From Ustilago trichophora (Eukaryota; Basidiomycota; Ustilaginomycetes; Ustilaginales; Ustilaginaceae), in NCBI GenBank assembly GCA_900323505.1, contig OOIN01000001.1, positions 1,426,001 to 1,490,000 on the forward strand: a stretch of DNA of 64,000 nt, read 5' to 3'. Every line of letters begins with the position of its first letter. Position 1 is the stretch's first letter. A model generated the notes under the pieces. It searched no databases and had not been told where the DNA came from. It worked only from the letters and a program-made list of their open reading frames with translations. A program made the translations under genes and the position numbers. Below, in pieces: positions 39,333-49,534 of this stretch.

Positions 39333-40346
39333 TTAGTAGCCGTGGTGACTGTAGCCGCCCTTCTTCTTGCCTTCGTGGCCCTTGTGACCGCCCCAGCCGC
39401 CCTTCTTGTAGTCATCCTTTTTGCCACCATACCCTTTCTTCTCCCCACCGTAGCCTTTCTTCTCCTCTCCATATCCCTTCTTCTCTTCGCCATAGCCTTT
39501 TTTCTCTTCGCCATAACCCTTCTTCTCTTCGCCATAACCCTTCTTCTCTTCGCCATAACCCTTCTTCTCTTCGCCATAACCCTTCTTCTCTTCGCCATAA
39601 CCCTTCTTCTCCTCTCCATATCCCTTCTTCTCTTCGCCATAACCCTTCTTCTCTTCGCCATAACCTTTCTTCTCCTCACCGTAGCCCTTCTTCTCCTCTC
39701 CGTAGCCCTTCTTTTCACCGCCATAACCTTTCTTCTCCTCACCGTAACCCTTCTTCTCTTCGCCATAACCCTTTTTCTCCTCTCCGTAGCCCTTCTTCTC
39801 TTCGCCATAACCTTTCTTCTCCTCTCCGTATCCCTTCTTCTCCTCACCGTACCCCTTCTTCTCCTCACCGTATCCTTCGTCCTTCTTGCCTCCGTAGCCT
39901 CCCTTCTTCTCATCGTCGTCCTTCTTGCCTCCGTATCCGCCCTTCTTCTCGTCATCGTCCTTCTTGCCTCCGTATCCGCCCTTCTTCTCGTCATCGTCCT
40001 TCTTGCCTCCGTATCCGCCCTTCTTCTCGTCATCGTCCTTCTTGCCTCCGTATCCGCCCTTCTTCTCGTCATCGTCCTTCTTGCCTCCGTATCCGCCCTT
40101 CTTCTCGTCATCGTCCTTCTTGCCTCCGTATCCGCCCTTCTTCTCGTCATCGTCCTTCTTGCCTCCGTATCCGCCCTTCTTCTCGTCATCGTAGCCACCA
40201 TCGCGACCAAAGAGAGAGAAGGCTTGGTTTCTCGGGTTGCGAACCATGAGATCGTTGCTTGAGGCGCCGTTCACTGAGGTAGGAGCAGCGCGGGCACTCA
40301 GGCCGGCGGCGAGGACGACGAATGGAACCAGCGATTGCAGCTTCAT
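39333..40346 (-). CDS. Secreted tandem-repeat protein rich in Gly, Tyr, Lys and Glu/Asp
   Basis: 337 residues. The N-terminal signal peptide is MKLQSLVPFVVLAAGLSARA, with a likely cleavage after ARA or AAP. A short unique segment follows (about 21-50, ending LFGRDGGYDDEKK). Next come about seven copies of a 13-residue unit GGYGGKKDDDEKK and then roughly 20 copies of a 7-residue unit GYGEEKK (a few as GYGGEKK). The unique C-terminus contains GGWGGHKGHEGKKKGGYSHHGY. There are no cysteines in the repeats. The KK pairs between units could be processed by Kex2-like protease, as in the smut repellent precursor Rep1, but the canonical KR is absent. A cell-wall or hyphal-surface role is inference. 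A TATA box lies about 200 bases upstream. Confidence 0.85.
   Translation of the reverse strand: MKLQSLVPFVVLAAGLSARAAPTSVNGASSNDLMVRNPRNQAFSLFGRDGGYDDEKKGGYGGKKDDDEKKGGYGGKKDDDEKKGGYGGKKDDDEKKGGYGGKKDDDEKKGGYGGKKDDDEKKGGYGGKKDDDEKKGGYGGKKDDDEKKGGYGGKKDEGYGEEKKGYGEEKKGYGEEKKGYGEEKKGYGEEKKGYGEEKKGYGEEKKGYGGEKKGYGEEKKGYGEEKKGYGEEKKGYGEEKKGYGEEKKGYGEEKKGYGEEKKGYGEEKKGYGEEKKGYGEEKKGYGEEKKGYGEEKKGYGGEKKGYGGKKDDYKKGGWGGHKGHEGKKKGGYSHHGY
39433..39885 (-). repeat. Minisatellite, 21-base period (GYGEEKK units)
   Basis: About 20 imperfect 21-base units inside the secreted repeat protein gene. Codon variation between units is synonymous for the most part, suggesting selection on the peptide. Confidence 0.88.
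39890..40195 (-). repeat. Minisatellite, 39-base period (GGYGGKKDDDEKK units)
   Basis: About seven 39-base units in the first half of the same gene. Most are identical at the base level, so recent duplication or gene conversion is likely. Confidence 0.9.
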
Positions 40347-41991
40347 AGTGACAGAATTGTACTGTAAGTGCAGTCACGAGACAAGTAGAGCGATGTGTCG
40401 TATGTTGTGAGGCAAGGTCGAAGTATCCCGGATGCCTGTAGTGTGGGAAGCTAGAGAGGAGTGCCTGTGAGACGGTCGAGCTTTGAGTGTTTGGGTATTG
40501 TGGTTTGGCAGAAAGAAGGTCTGTTAGCTGTTGGAATCGACTTTTATAGGGTCTGGTGACAGAGACCTTGCTGCTGAGGGCCTGTTGCTCTATGCACGGC
40601 CCGACGTGCTTTCGAAGCCCCAGTTCAGTGCTTCGAGGTATTCCAGCCCATGCTCGAATAGTCTCGTCACCATCTGCACAGCCTGCTCAGCTGGCTGTGC
40701 TCAACACCGTCGGCTAGCAACAAGCCAACCTTACAGAATGGGACTCTATTCGAAAGCTGAGAGTTATCTACAGCTGATCGCCAAGCTTCCGTAGGGATAC
40801 CGAGCGGTTGTTCCTTCGATGAAGTCGAGTATGATCAAGCCACAGTCGGGTCAGATGATTCCATGGCGTGCTTGAACCACCACCTCTCAGAGATCACTCC
40901 TCTAGAAGGTTTGGTGTGTTGAGGAATAAGTGAGGTCGAATTCTGCATGAGGAAGAGTGAGCCGCGAGCCATATGGCTGACTGGCTCTGGCTGTTTGCTC
41001 CCAGAAAGAACCACGGAGAGGCGACGGGAACCTTCTTTTGCCATCTGTGTGGCCTTCAGACATTGTCGTAGAGTTGCCGCTGGGCGTAGCCTTCGGCTCT
41101 ACCCCGACGATCGAAAACCTGCAAGCCTGGTGTTGCAAAGTCACACCTTCGGAGTAACCTTATGACGACAGGAGAGCGTGTGAAAAGGAGACTGAGTTCC
41201 CCTTGACCTTTTTTCGGAACAGCCGACTTCTTCTGCAATTCAGTTTGGGCGCTGATCCTCTCGAATCGTATGAGGAAATGGTTGTCACGGGGGGAAATCA
41301 CATCTTTCGGCAACTCCGAACACAGCCTCGAGGTTCTGGCATTCTTGGCGATGTTAGTGCGTCAACAAGACGATGGCGCAGAGAGCTTAGCTTCCGTCGG
41401 GCTGCGGTCGATCCGAATTGATCGTCGCTCGAAGCTGCGCTGTGCTTGAGAACCTTCACACGACAGAAGAAGGCTTTCCCGGTTCTCCGTTCTCAGCTCT
41501 CGTGATCAGCACGAAACGAGATCAGCTCAGCTTGGTCTTTTTGAGTCGACTTCTGGAATAAGGCTCAGGCTGCGCGTCAACGCCGAGCATCGGTTCGGTG
41601 AGCGAATCGCATCTGTCGATGGAGCGGCACCCCCGATCAAGCTTGGTCACAAATTTGCACGCAAGCTTTCTATACCAAGCATGCGGCCGACCGCATGGTC
41701 AGCACAAGGCGGAGAAAGTCCGCAAGGCGTGGCGGTAATGAACAGGTGACCAAATGTGATTATCGAAACAGCACTGGATGAGATTGCCTAGAGATACAGA
41801 ATTGAGGGGAAAGATGCCGTAGAAAGAGGGTTCGGAGCGAAGCGACACTGCCGTATGGTCAGCAGTACCGCTGTCGGCGCTGCTGGTTGGATGAAGGAAG
41901 CTGAACTTGAGTCAGGTGGCTTTGATGGTCAGCGAGGAATTGCTATTCTTGACTAACGTCTACTCTATCATTAGCGAAGAGGCCAATGTCA
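40347..41991. other. Intergenic region upstream of the repeat protein gene, 3' flank of the second Zn2Cys6 gene
   Basis: 1.6 kb. The left end holds the promoter of the repeat protein gene, with a minus-strand TATA box at 40541-40549 and a TACTGTA at 40360-40366. I see no convincing gene in the remainder. Confidence 0.45.
40541..40549 (-). promoter_or_regulatory. TATA box of the secreted repeat protein gene
   Basis: CTATAAAAG on the minus strand, about 195 bases upstream of the ATG at 40346. A canonical TATA is common at highly expressed, regulated fungal genes for secreted proteins. Confidence 0.5.
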
Positions 41992-44661
41992 TCAGCGCAG
42001 CGTCAGAACAAGGGGTGCGCGGTCCGGTGCTAGCCAGTTCCTCGTCGAGAAGAGTGTCTCGAGGCTCGGATCGCGATGGAAGTTGGGTCCAAAGCTCAGC
42101 ACACTGTCAAGGATAGCCTGCAGACCACGTAGGTCAGCATCGAGCGCATCCAGAGTGACCGGCGATGCAGCACCGTGCTGGCTGATTTCTTGCAGCGCAT
42201 CTGGGACGAGTGCGCAGAACGAGATGTGCAACACGCAGGCAAGGTGAGTCGGTACCGGATGACGGCTACTGTGAATTTGCAATGCTGGCACGATCATGTC
42301 GTCCTGGGGCAAGGGAATCTCGATGCGCGAAGAATCGTGCATCTCGGACGAGTCGCTGTTGCCCGCATCACTTCCACGATGACTCTTGTTGCTGAATCCG
42401 TTGGGGGATGAATGCTCGCTGTCGTACGTATCGCGCGGTGGCGAACCGCCATAGCGAAGTGTCCGCTCGACTTGCTTGGCTACCAAGTGGTGCGACTTGC
42501 CGACACGGAGTGCACTCCTTCGACGAACCTCATTACGCAAATCGCGAGATTGGTCCAGCTGCGCTCGAAGCATACTCGAAGCTCGTGGCCACGAAGGATC
42601 CCTGGAGTTTTGGAGCCACGGAATTCCTTCGAGGAAACTGCACAATTCTAAGAAGAGGAGTGACCCCATACTGACTTGGTTGATGAGATGGGTAGCCATA
42701 GACTGCGCTGATGCCGGCATTTGGCTGTATAGATGGGGATCCAGGTCTAAAATGGGCTGGAAGGCTTGATGGATGAAGAGGATCATGCTCCATGTTCGCT
42801 GAAAGTGATCTGCCAGGTCTGCAGCAGTACTGCTCGGATCATCGAGACGCGACCTGAAGTTGCCATTGCGCTGCCAGATCATGACCTGCGTAGACGCTCC
42901 AGTCTGGCAGAGATGGAGGAATTCCTTGACTCGAGCAGGGTCACCCGGCGCCGCCGCGAACCTCGACATGATGTATGGAATTTGCTTGGATGTTTGCAGC
43001 GCTCGCTGCGCGATGCGTGTCCAACACCGAGGCACATCCGACGCTGCACCAAAGGGCGCAGACAAGGCGCCAGCTGTGCTTTGCTTCCCTTGTCCTGGCA
43101 AAGAGACATTGGGCGGCGCAGTTGCACTTGGGTCTGCTCGTTGCGACCAATCCCGATGCAGCGAGCTGAAATCTCCGTTCATCGCAGCAGCTGGCATCAT
43201 GAAAGTGGGCTCTAGCCTCAACATGGCTGAATCGCCGAAGTTCGTCGCAGCCGGGTTCGTATTTGGATCCGGCGGAGAGATATTCGGTATCGAGCCATAA
43301 GCGTTTTGACCAAACGGCGGACCTGCGTCGGGGATTGGCGCAAAGGGGCCCGAAGAAGCTGAAAAGCTGCCCTCGTCGATCGTTGTATGCCTCGGCGACG
43401 AAATCGAAGCAGCGGGTAGAGCAGCAGTCAGTTGCATCGCATCGAGGTCGACCTTGTCACTCGTGCTGCTGCGGACGATAGGAGGCATACCGTATCCGCT
43501 TGTGCTGGCAGCGTCGCAGATGGCCGAGTACCATAGCAGATTTTCCGCCACATCTTTAAGAGCGTGAGCACGCTCCACACGCGCGCGGTAACTGGGCTCG
43601 GATCTCAAGTAGACCTCGTCGTCGATCGTAGCACCATCCGTGTTGTGGTAGCCGATGGCGAAGAGGTCCTCATCTTGCTGGCGCAATAGATCTGTTGCAA
43701 GGTCGTCCATCATTCGAAGCCCAGTTTGTAGCATGAAGACAGAGTCCTGTACGACGTCGAAGTTAGCCTTATTGCTGCGCAGCGGTGGGCAAGTATTACA
43801 GAAGAGGTGAAGGGCATACGCCATTCGGAATGTTGTCACGGAAGAGTGGGCCATGAGGAAGTCACGCGCCCGCATCCAGGCGGCTTCGGCAATTTCGGTA
43901 TCCTTTTGTCTACGAAGCTTATCGCTGTCGTCGCCGCGCCATTCGCCGAGGTTCTGCGAACCGTACTGACTCGCATACGCCACAATGGAGTACTGCAGCG
44001 CCTGCATGGAAATCTCGTCTGCTTTCTTGGGAAGACGCCTGAAGCGTCCGACGGGACGGAATGCCTCGTCACAGACAAAGGTGCTGTAGAAAAAGTTGGG
44101 CGAGATGTGGGGTACATTGTTGACTACCATCATGTTGTCCCATGCGCGCGAAGCACTGGTACTGAGCAGGCCACGCCGAGGATGAATGGCTGCGTCGAGA
44201 CCAACGCCTGCTGGTGTCGCGCCAGACCCCAGGAAGTGCTGCCAGATCCATTCCCATGCCGCGACGTAGGTAAAGAGTTGCTTGGTCGAAATGTACGAAC
44301 CGTCGATGTGGTCGCTCAAACTTTTCGACGCTGAAGAAAGACCGGCGGGAAGGTACTGATGGGACGAGAGCTGATCTTGAAGGGCAGTGTAGCTGGCCGA
44401 CGTTTGAGAGATGTGTCGAAGCTCTTGTCGGCTCGAGCTGACGGTCTGCTGCAATGCGCTCCAGTGGGTGGTACATTGGAGGTTTTTGCGGACACAAAGC
44501 TTGCAGGGCCCGGCATGCTGAATTGGCAGGCCATCAGGTCCAGCCTCGGCGAGATCACATCTCCGCTTGGATCGACGGCATTGGTCGCAGGCACGGTTCT
44601 GAAGACGAGATCCTGACCTTGCGGCCTTGACCTTGTCGTCGATGGGGCGGATCAGGTCCAT
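41992..44661 (-). CDS. Zn2Cys6 fungal transcription factor
   Basis: 889 residues from the ATG at 44661 (MDLIRPIDDK); the frame stays open 11 codons further only to a TTG. The binuclear zinc cluster has cysteines at about residues 25, 28, 35, 53, 56 and 63, with RRSKRR between the second and third. The spacer between the two halves is long (17 residues). The middle region (about 130-360) looks like the fungal-specific transcription factor domain, with AWEWIWQHFLGSG and FRRLPKKADEISMQALQYSIVAYASQYGSQNLGEWRG. A Pro/Ser-rich region at about 420-520 and a helical C-terminus follow, ending LVLTLR. It acts in the nucleus; its targets are unknown. No intron was detected. Confidence 0.82.
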   Translation of the reverse strand: MDLIRPIDDKVKAARSGSRLQNRACDQCRRSKRRCDLAEAGPDGLPIQHAGPCKLCVRKNLQCTTHWSALQQTVSSSRQELRHISQTSASYTALQDQLSSHQYLPAGLSSASKSLSDHIDGSYISTKQLFTYVAAWEWIWQHFLGSGATPAGVGLDAAIHPRRGLLSTSASRAWDNMMVVNNVPHISPNFFYSTFVCDEAFRPVGRFRRLPKKADEISMQALQYSIVAYASQYGSQNLGEWRGDDSDKLRRQKDTEIAEAAWMRARDFLMAHSSVTTFRMAYALHLFCNTCPPLRSNKANFDVVQDSVFMLQTGLRMMDDLATDLLRQQDEDLFAIGYHNTDGATIDDEVYLRSEPSYRARVERAHALKDVAENLLWYSAICDAASTSGYGMPPIVRSSTSDKVDLDAMQLTAALPAASISSPRHTTIDEGSFSASSGPFAPIPDAGPPFGQNAYGSIPNISPPDPNTNPAATNFGDSAMLRLEPTFMMPAAAMNGDFSSLHRDWSQRADPSATAPPNVSLPGQGKQSTAGALSAPFGAASDVPRCWTRIAQRALQTSKQIPYIMSRFAAAPGDPARVKEFLHLCQTGASTQVMIWQRNGNFRSRLDDPSSTAADLADHFQRTWSMILFIHQAFQPILDLDPHLYSQMPASAQSMATHLINQVSMGSLLFLELCSFLEGIPWLQNSRDPSWPRASSMLRAQLDQSRDLRNEVRRRSALRVGKSHHLVAKQVERTLRYGGSPPRDTYDSEHSSPNGFSNKSHRGSDAGNSDSSEMHDSSRIEIPLPQDDMIVPALQIHSSRHPVPTHLACVLHISFCALVPDALQEISQHGAASPVTLDALDADLRGLQAILDSVLSFGPNFHRDPSLETLFSTRNWLAPDRAPLVLTLR

Positions 44662-47600
44662 CTCGCTGAACTCAGGGATTACGGACCCTGTCAATGGTTC
44701 AGCGAGGGAGAGGGGGATGCCGGAGACGCGGAGAAGACAGCAAGCGAGGATGCAGCAGACGAGGCGCTGGACCCGAAGGTGCGTGACTGCAGCTTGGACC
44801 AGGGTAGATGCTTGGCTGACACTCTTTTGACGATCGCTGGTCCCTCAAGTTGCGTCAAGATGGTCGAGACGGTCTCGGCGGTGGAGGTGTGTCGCGAGTT
44901 CAAAGAAAGGCTGCGCACATGCCCGGACGACAGCGATGCGAAGATGGTAGTCGTCGTGACGATTGCTCGCGTGTATGGAAGCAAGCGCTGGACGAGAGCA
45001 GCAGCGGACGGGGCGCTCTAGTCGAACTGATGTGGTCGAATGCGCACTGGACGAGGCTGATGGCTTGTGTGAGGTTGCTTTGCCAGAATGGTGAGGCTGC
45101 TGAATCTTTTGGGAGGGGGGATGGAGAGTGATCAAGTATGGAGGCGAGTGTGGTGGCCGAGATGAACGAGGGCCGATCTTGAATCTCGTTGAAGGAGCAG
45201 GGAGTGAGGAAGATCAGGGAGGAGTCGACAGCAAAGGGGACGACGGGCCAGATGCGAGGTTTGATGCGCACAATGAGAAGATCAAGGGTCGGAAAGGACT
45301 GGCGCGCAGGGGATGAGAGACTCAAGTGGAACGACGAAACAGGGTCCTGGGTTGGGTTGGACCTGAATGCGAGCTGTGCGGTTTGTGTGGCGCATCACGC
45401 TTCATAGTGTCCGGCTTGACTGAAGTCACCGACGTTTAGCAGCAGCCGCCTCGGTTTACGAAACTCGAAATCTACATTATCGCCGCTGGCGACACGCCTT
45501 TACACTCTGTCTGGAACTCCGCCAGGATATCACAGACCTCCCGAACGCTGTTCGGCATTCCGGCTACGAGATGCAAAGGACCATGGGCGAGAACGAAGAA
45601 ACAGGGAGCGGCTAATTAGTCATGTGCAACGACCCAGATTGTGCATCCTACCGGACGAGCATGGGAGCACACAAGAAGCTTAACGACGAGAGGAGATGAA
45701 GTGTGCCGGGGTGGCATTGCACTGACGGTCGAATTCAAACATGAGTGCGGACCATCCATCACACTGAGGCGGATGACCAGAGAAGCAGGAGTTGGTGAGC
45801 GTGCCAAGCCACTTTCCAGAGGTTTCGAGCACTGGAAGGCACTCTATGTGCGGGTTTTGTAATACCTGCAGCGGAAATGGATGAGAACAGAGGCGGCGAA
45901 CCAGCGGCAAGTGTCTAAAGTTGGGTCACAAAGTTAGGCTCACACTCAGGCTCTGTCGGAGGGGACCGCAATACAGCCTTGCAACCTTGCAATTTTCAAG
46001 TGCTGGAATTACAGTAGGAAGAGCGTGGACACCGAGAAAAAAAAGGGGTTCCGTGTCGCATCATTTTGTGATTTTGCTGCATTCGCACAGTTTGGCCAAC
46101 ACCACGATTCGATCCGAGTTCGGGAACCCCAGCTGAAGAAGAGTCTGTGACAACGACCCTTCGCTTGAAGCTGTCGTCCGCTGCATGTTTCGTCTCGCTA
46201 GGAGGACTCGCCTTGCTTCAGAGTCCTGGCCACGGCTCGCTGAGAGAAAGAAAATCGGGCCGAAACGCTGGTGTCTCCACAAGACGGAACCGTTTAATTT
46301 CGCCTTGGCAAAGCAACAGACATTCATCAAGGCATCCGGCTGTCCGATCCCGACTCCGAGCCTCTTTTGACCCTGCCAACCGTGCTGTCACGTGTGGTAG
46401 ACCCTGTTGTCTTGGCTCGACTGATCGTTTTGGCGTGCATGTCAAGGTGCAAGACGGATCTTTAGGGCGGAAGAGACGGAAAAATTAGACCTTAGCGCTA
46501 CAGTTTTTCGAGCTGACTACAGTAGCTGAAGCATTCACTCATGCAGGTGCTCAAAAATGGAAACACGTTACACGCTAGCGTGAGAGAAAAAGGCTAGGAA
46601 CAAATTATCACTACCACCTGCGAGAGGCGGCGCTCCCACCTTTCCCTAGTTGCTCCCAGCGGCAAGGGCTTCATACCCGGTCGGCATCTCAGTGGACCGC
46701 CAAGGACCGCTTTATGCTCATCCTCATGCTTAAGCGCTCCCTCGACGACCAGTTTGCTCTCATTCTTTGCCCACCTCTTTAGGGTTTCCTTGTCCACAGA
46801 GGAAAAGCTGTGCACGAAGAGCTTGGCGTGCGTCGGGTATATCTTCCCAAACAAAATAAACAAATGATTTTGGGGGAAATCTTGCGCAAACATAAAATTT
46901 CGCCTCTGCGCTATGCTGTACAAACGACAGGGGCTGGACTCTCTCGCTTATCCCTCATCAATTCACCCTTGAAACGCGGAGCTTGAATCCTGGCGCGCGA
47001 CCACTGTGCGAGAGTGATGCTTGGCCTTTCATGCCGACAACCTGCAGGATCTTCATCCTCGATCTTTCATAGGCTGGAGGTGGAGTGAGGATGCAGGCTA
47101 AGCTTTGCGGAGATATCAAATGATATTCTTGGTGTCTTCGGGGTTAAACCAAGAATACACCTTAATATTGCTGGTCTCAGGGCGAAACCTGTGGTTTGTG
47201 CTGCTTGGCCGGCGCGACAAGAACACATTACTCAGGCACAAACCTCTTCAGACTACAATCGTGGATCATGATCCATAGCTCAAAGCTAATCACGGTTCAG
47301 CAAGACAAGGCAGGAAGGTAGACGTGCGATGTGGATGAAGGAGACGGGAGAGGCGAGAGGGGTTGAACCAGAATTTGGGGCCGCCCGTCCCGTGTTTGTG
47401 TGCCTTCAGTCTACCCCGTGCACATGCCTCTGTCGGCGGTACAGTGTATTTGCAGTTGCACAAAAATCCAGAGCACCTCCGCCGCTCCGGCAGGCCCGAA
47501 TTTCGGAAAGATCGCCCCGCCCTTTGTCCTTATCGGAGTCCGAGATTTGCGCCAGGGATGGCTCACTTTCATCCTCATCTATCCGCTTGCCGCTAGAGAA

Positions 47601-48027
47601 TCAATTAGTTTCCGGCTTCTGGATGATCTCTTCCGATTCGATTGAGGGTCATAAGGCGACACAATACAGCTGCCTTGCCATTCTGCCAAATGTGCATGAG
47701 ACTGTACCGACCTCTGCTCGCGTACAGCGTCAGTATTCTGGGCGTGGACACAACCCATCTTTGCATTACCTGTCGTAGTGTCGCTTCTGCCGTTACAGCC
47801 GCAAGCAGCGGCGACCCTAACCGCGCAACCTTCAAACCTAATATCCGCCTCCCGAGCATCCATTTCAATCCGATGATGCCTAAAAAAAACATCTCTCATC
47901 CGCAAGCGCTACCCGAGCGGATGGAAGCATGCATGATTGCACAGCTGCCAATCAACTATTAGTCGCCAAAAAAGAAAAAGAGAGTTGCTTGCCTTGAAAA
48001 TTTATCTTATTCTTAGCTTGACAATGT
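44662..48027. other. Gene-poor region
   Basis: About 3.4 kb with no gene I can support. From 44695 to 45021 a plus-strand frame reads like an acidic protein (about 108 codons, ending RVYGSKRWTRAAADGAL), but it lacks an upstream ATG. The minus strand of the same stretch also has long open frames shifted against each other near 45015. From 46594 to 46893 a minus-strand ATG frame of 99 codons has no recognised domain. TACAGTA heptamers occur at 46010-46016 and 46518-46524. The sequence from about 46400 on looks more AT-rich by eye. Confidence 0.4.
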
Positions 48028-48375
48028 ATGCCGGTCAAGTTGTCATCCGCCGCGAGGGATCTGGAATTTTATGTGGCTCGTCATGTGATGAGAGAGAAGA
48101 TTGCGGATAGAATGAATTTGTGCGCTTTGATCATTCCGACGGTTGGGGTCGGAGCAGCGGTGCTAGCGTTGAATGAGGGCGTACGTGCGATGACTGCCCG
48201 TTTCCAAGTGCTTCGTTTGAGAGGGGGCGCTGAGGAAGGGTCTGGTATGGTGTCCGTCGGCGGCGGCGGCGGTCGATTGTTGGAGACATACGGCAAGAGG
48301 TGGTGCACAAAGGTTCCAAGAGCTCCAACTCCAGAGAAACTCGAATATGTGTACTGTAACCAACCCGCCGGATGA
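48028..48375 (+). CDS. Possible small protein, unknown
   Basis: An ATG frame of 115 codons in a gene-poor region. It has one hydrophobic stretch (LCALIIPTVGVGAAVLAL), then the heptapeptide VLRLRGG, a Gly-rich loop and a C-terminus VYCNQPAG. I recognise no family. VLRLRGG equals the ubiquitin C-terminus, but nothing upstream resembles ubiquitin. It could easily be a chance open frame. Confidence 0.2.
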   Translation: MPVKLSSAARDLEFYVARHVMREKIADRMNLCALIIPTVGVGAAVLALNEGVRAMTARFQVLRLRGGAEEGSGMVSVGGGGGRLLETYGKRWCTKVPRAPTPEKLEYVYCNQPAG

Positions 48376-49005
48376 TAACGACGAACACCATCAACAACAT
48401 GAGGATGCTGCACCGTGACTTAGGGGTCGAGATGATCATGGGGGCACAAATTACTAGCGTATAGCTTCGCCGTTAGTCTGCGAAGGTACCATCCGTAAGC
48501 AAGCGACAAAGCGAAGCAATCCGATTGGTTGAGCATCCACTTCCGAATCAAGCTTATGGCGCCATTGTCTTGATTCTACATGCGTACAGTACACCAGTAC
48601 CGGTTCAACCGTTTACAGTGTGCTGAAAATAGTCCACCTCCACCAAGAGCCGGGAGGATGGATAAAATTGTCTCGCCAGCGTTTCATGCATAGCCGTTCT
48701 GTGTTGTTCCTCTCTTTGCCGCCGCCTCTTGTTTCCGTGCATGTGTCTGAAAAGAGAGCAACAAAGGTGTCCTGCAGCAAAACGCAAGCTCTATACTGCC
48801 TCGGAGGGGGAGGGATCAAGTTGTGAAGCGATGCCCATTCCAAGCCATGACTAACCCTGCTGGACGAGGACATGATTCGCAAGCGTCCAGACCTGCAACC
48901 AAGCACAGCTCCAACGGAGAGAGCAAGCTTCGAGCCGGGGGCTGAAATTTCCATCCCTCGAAGCGAGGGTCCAGCCTGCAGCGGAAGCAGATTTTCTCTC
49001 ATGCA

Positions 49006-49057
<52 letters not shown>

Positions 49058-49534
49058 GGCTCTTTTGAACCCAACGGCTGCCAAGCACACGACACTGCTC
49101 AGACAACAACATGGAATCTGGATTTTGCGGCTCCCAAAGTGTCCGTCTGATCAAGCCACACTTTGCCTGGACCCGACCTCGGCGCGGATCTTCTTCTCGT
49201 AGCTTGTTCAGAGACTCCTCAACGTTCAGCAGATTTCTCCGCACACTGCTGGCTTCTCCACATTCTACTGTAGCCCTAGAAAAGCATTCGGCGACAGAAT
49301 AGATGCATACAAACGAGCCAAAGTTCATTTGACTTGGCCTCAATTATCTGATCTCTGGGCTGCATAGACTGATGCACAATGGACGATCACGCCGAGGGTG
49401 TACTCGCTACAGACCAAAGAATCGGATTACGGAATCATAGCCTCGCTCTACGGAAGCGACGGCCAACAACCATGTCAGAAGTTGTCATACGTACGTTAGA
49501 GAGAAGGTGAGAGGATTGGGCGAACAACTCCGTC
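48376..49534. other. Intergenic region with a long poly(A) tract
   Basis: 1.16 kb containing the 47-base A run at 49007-49053. TACTGTA/TACAGTA heptamers occur at 48352-48358 (just left of the boundary), 48585-48591 and 49266-49272. I see no gene. The right end is the 3' flank of the gelsolin/GAR transformylase gene. Confidence 0.45.
49007..49053 (+). repeat. 47-base A homopolymer
   Basis: An uninterrupted run of A from 49007 to 49053, by far the longest homopolymer in the window. It may be the tail of an old retrotransposed insertion, but I could not recognise an element upstream or a target-site duplication. Its length may be inexact because homopolymers are sequencing-error prone. Confidence 0.9.

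Noticed and set aside
39306..40262. Long plus-strand frames opposite the secreted repeat protein
   Set aside because: They are mirror frames of the repeat array without their own start context.
46594..46893. Minus-strand ATG frame of 99 codons beginning MFAQDFPQNHLF
   Set aside because: Composition is protein-like but there is no signal peptide, domain or neighbour support.
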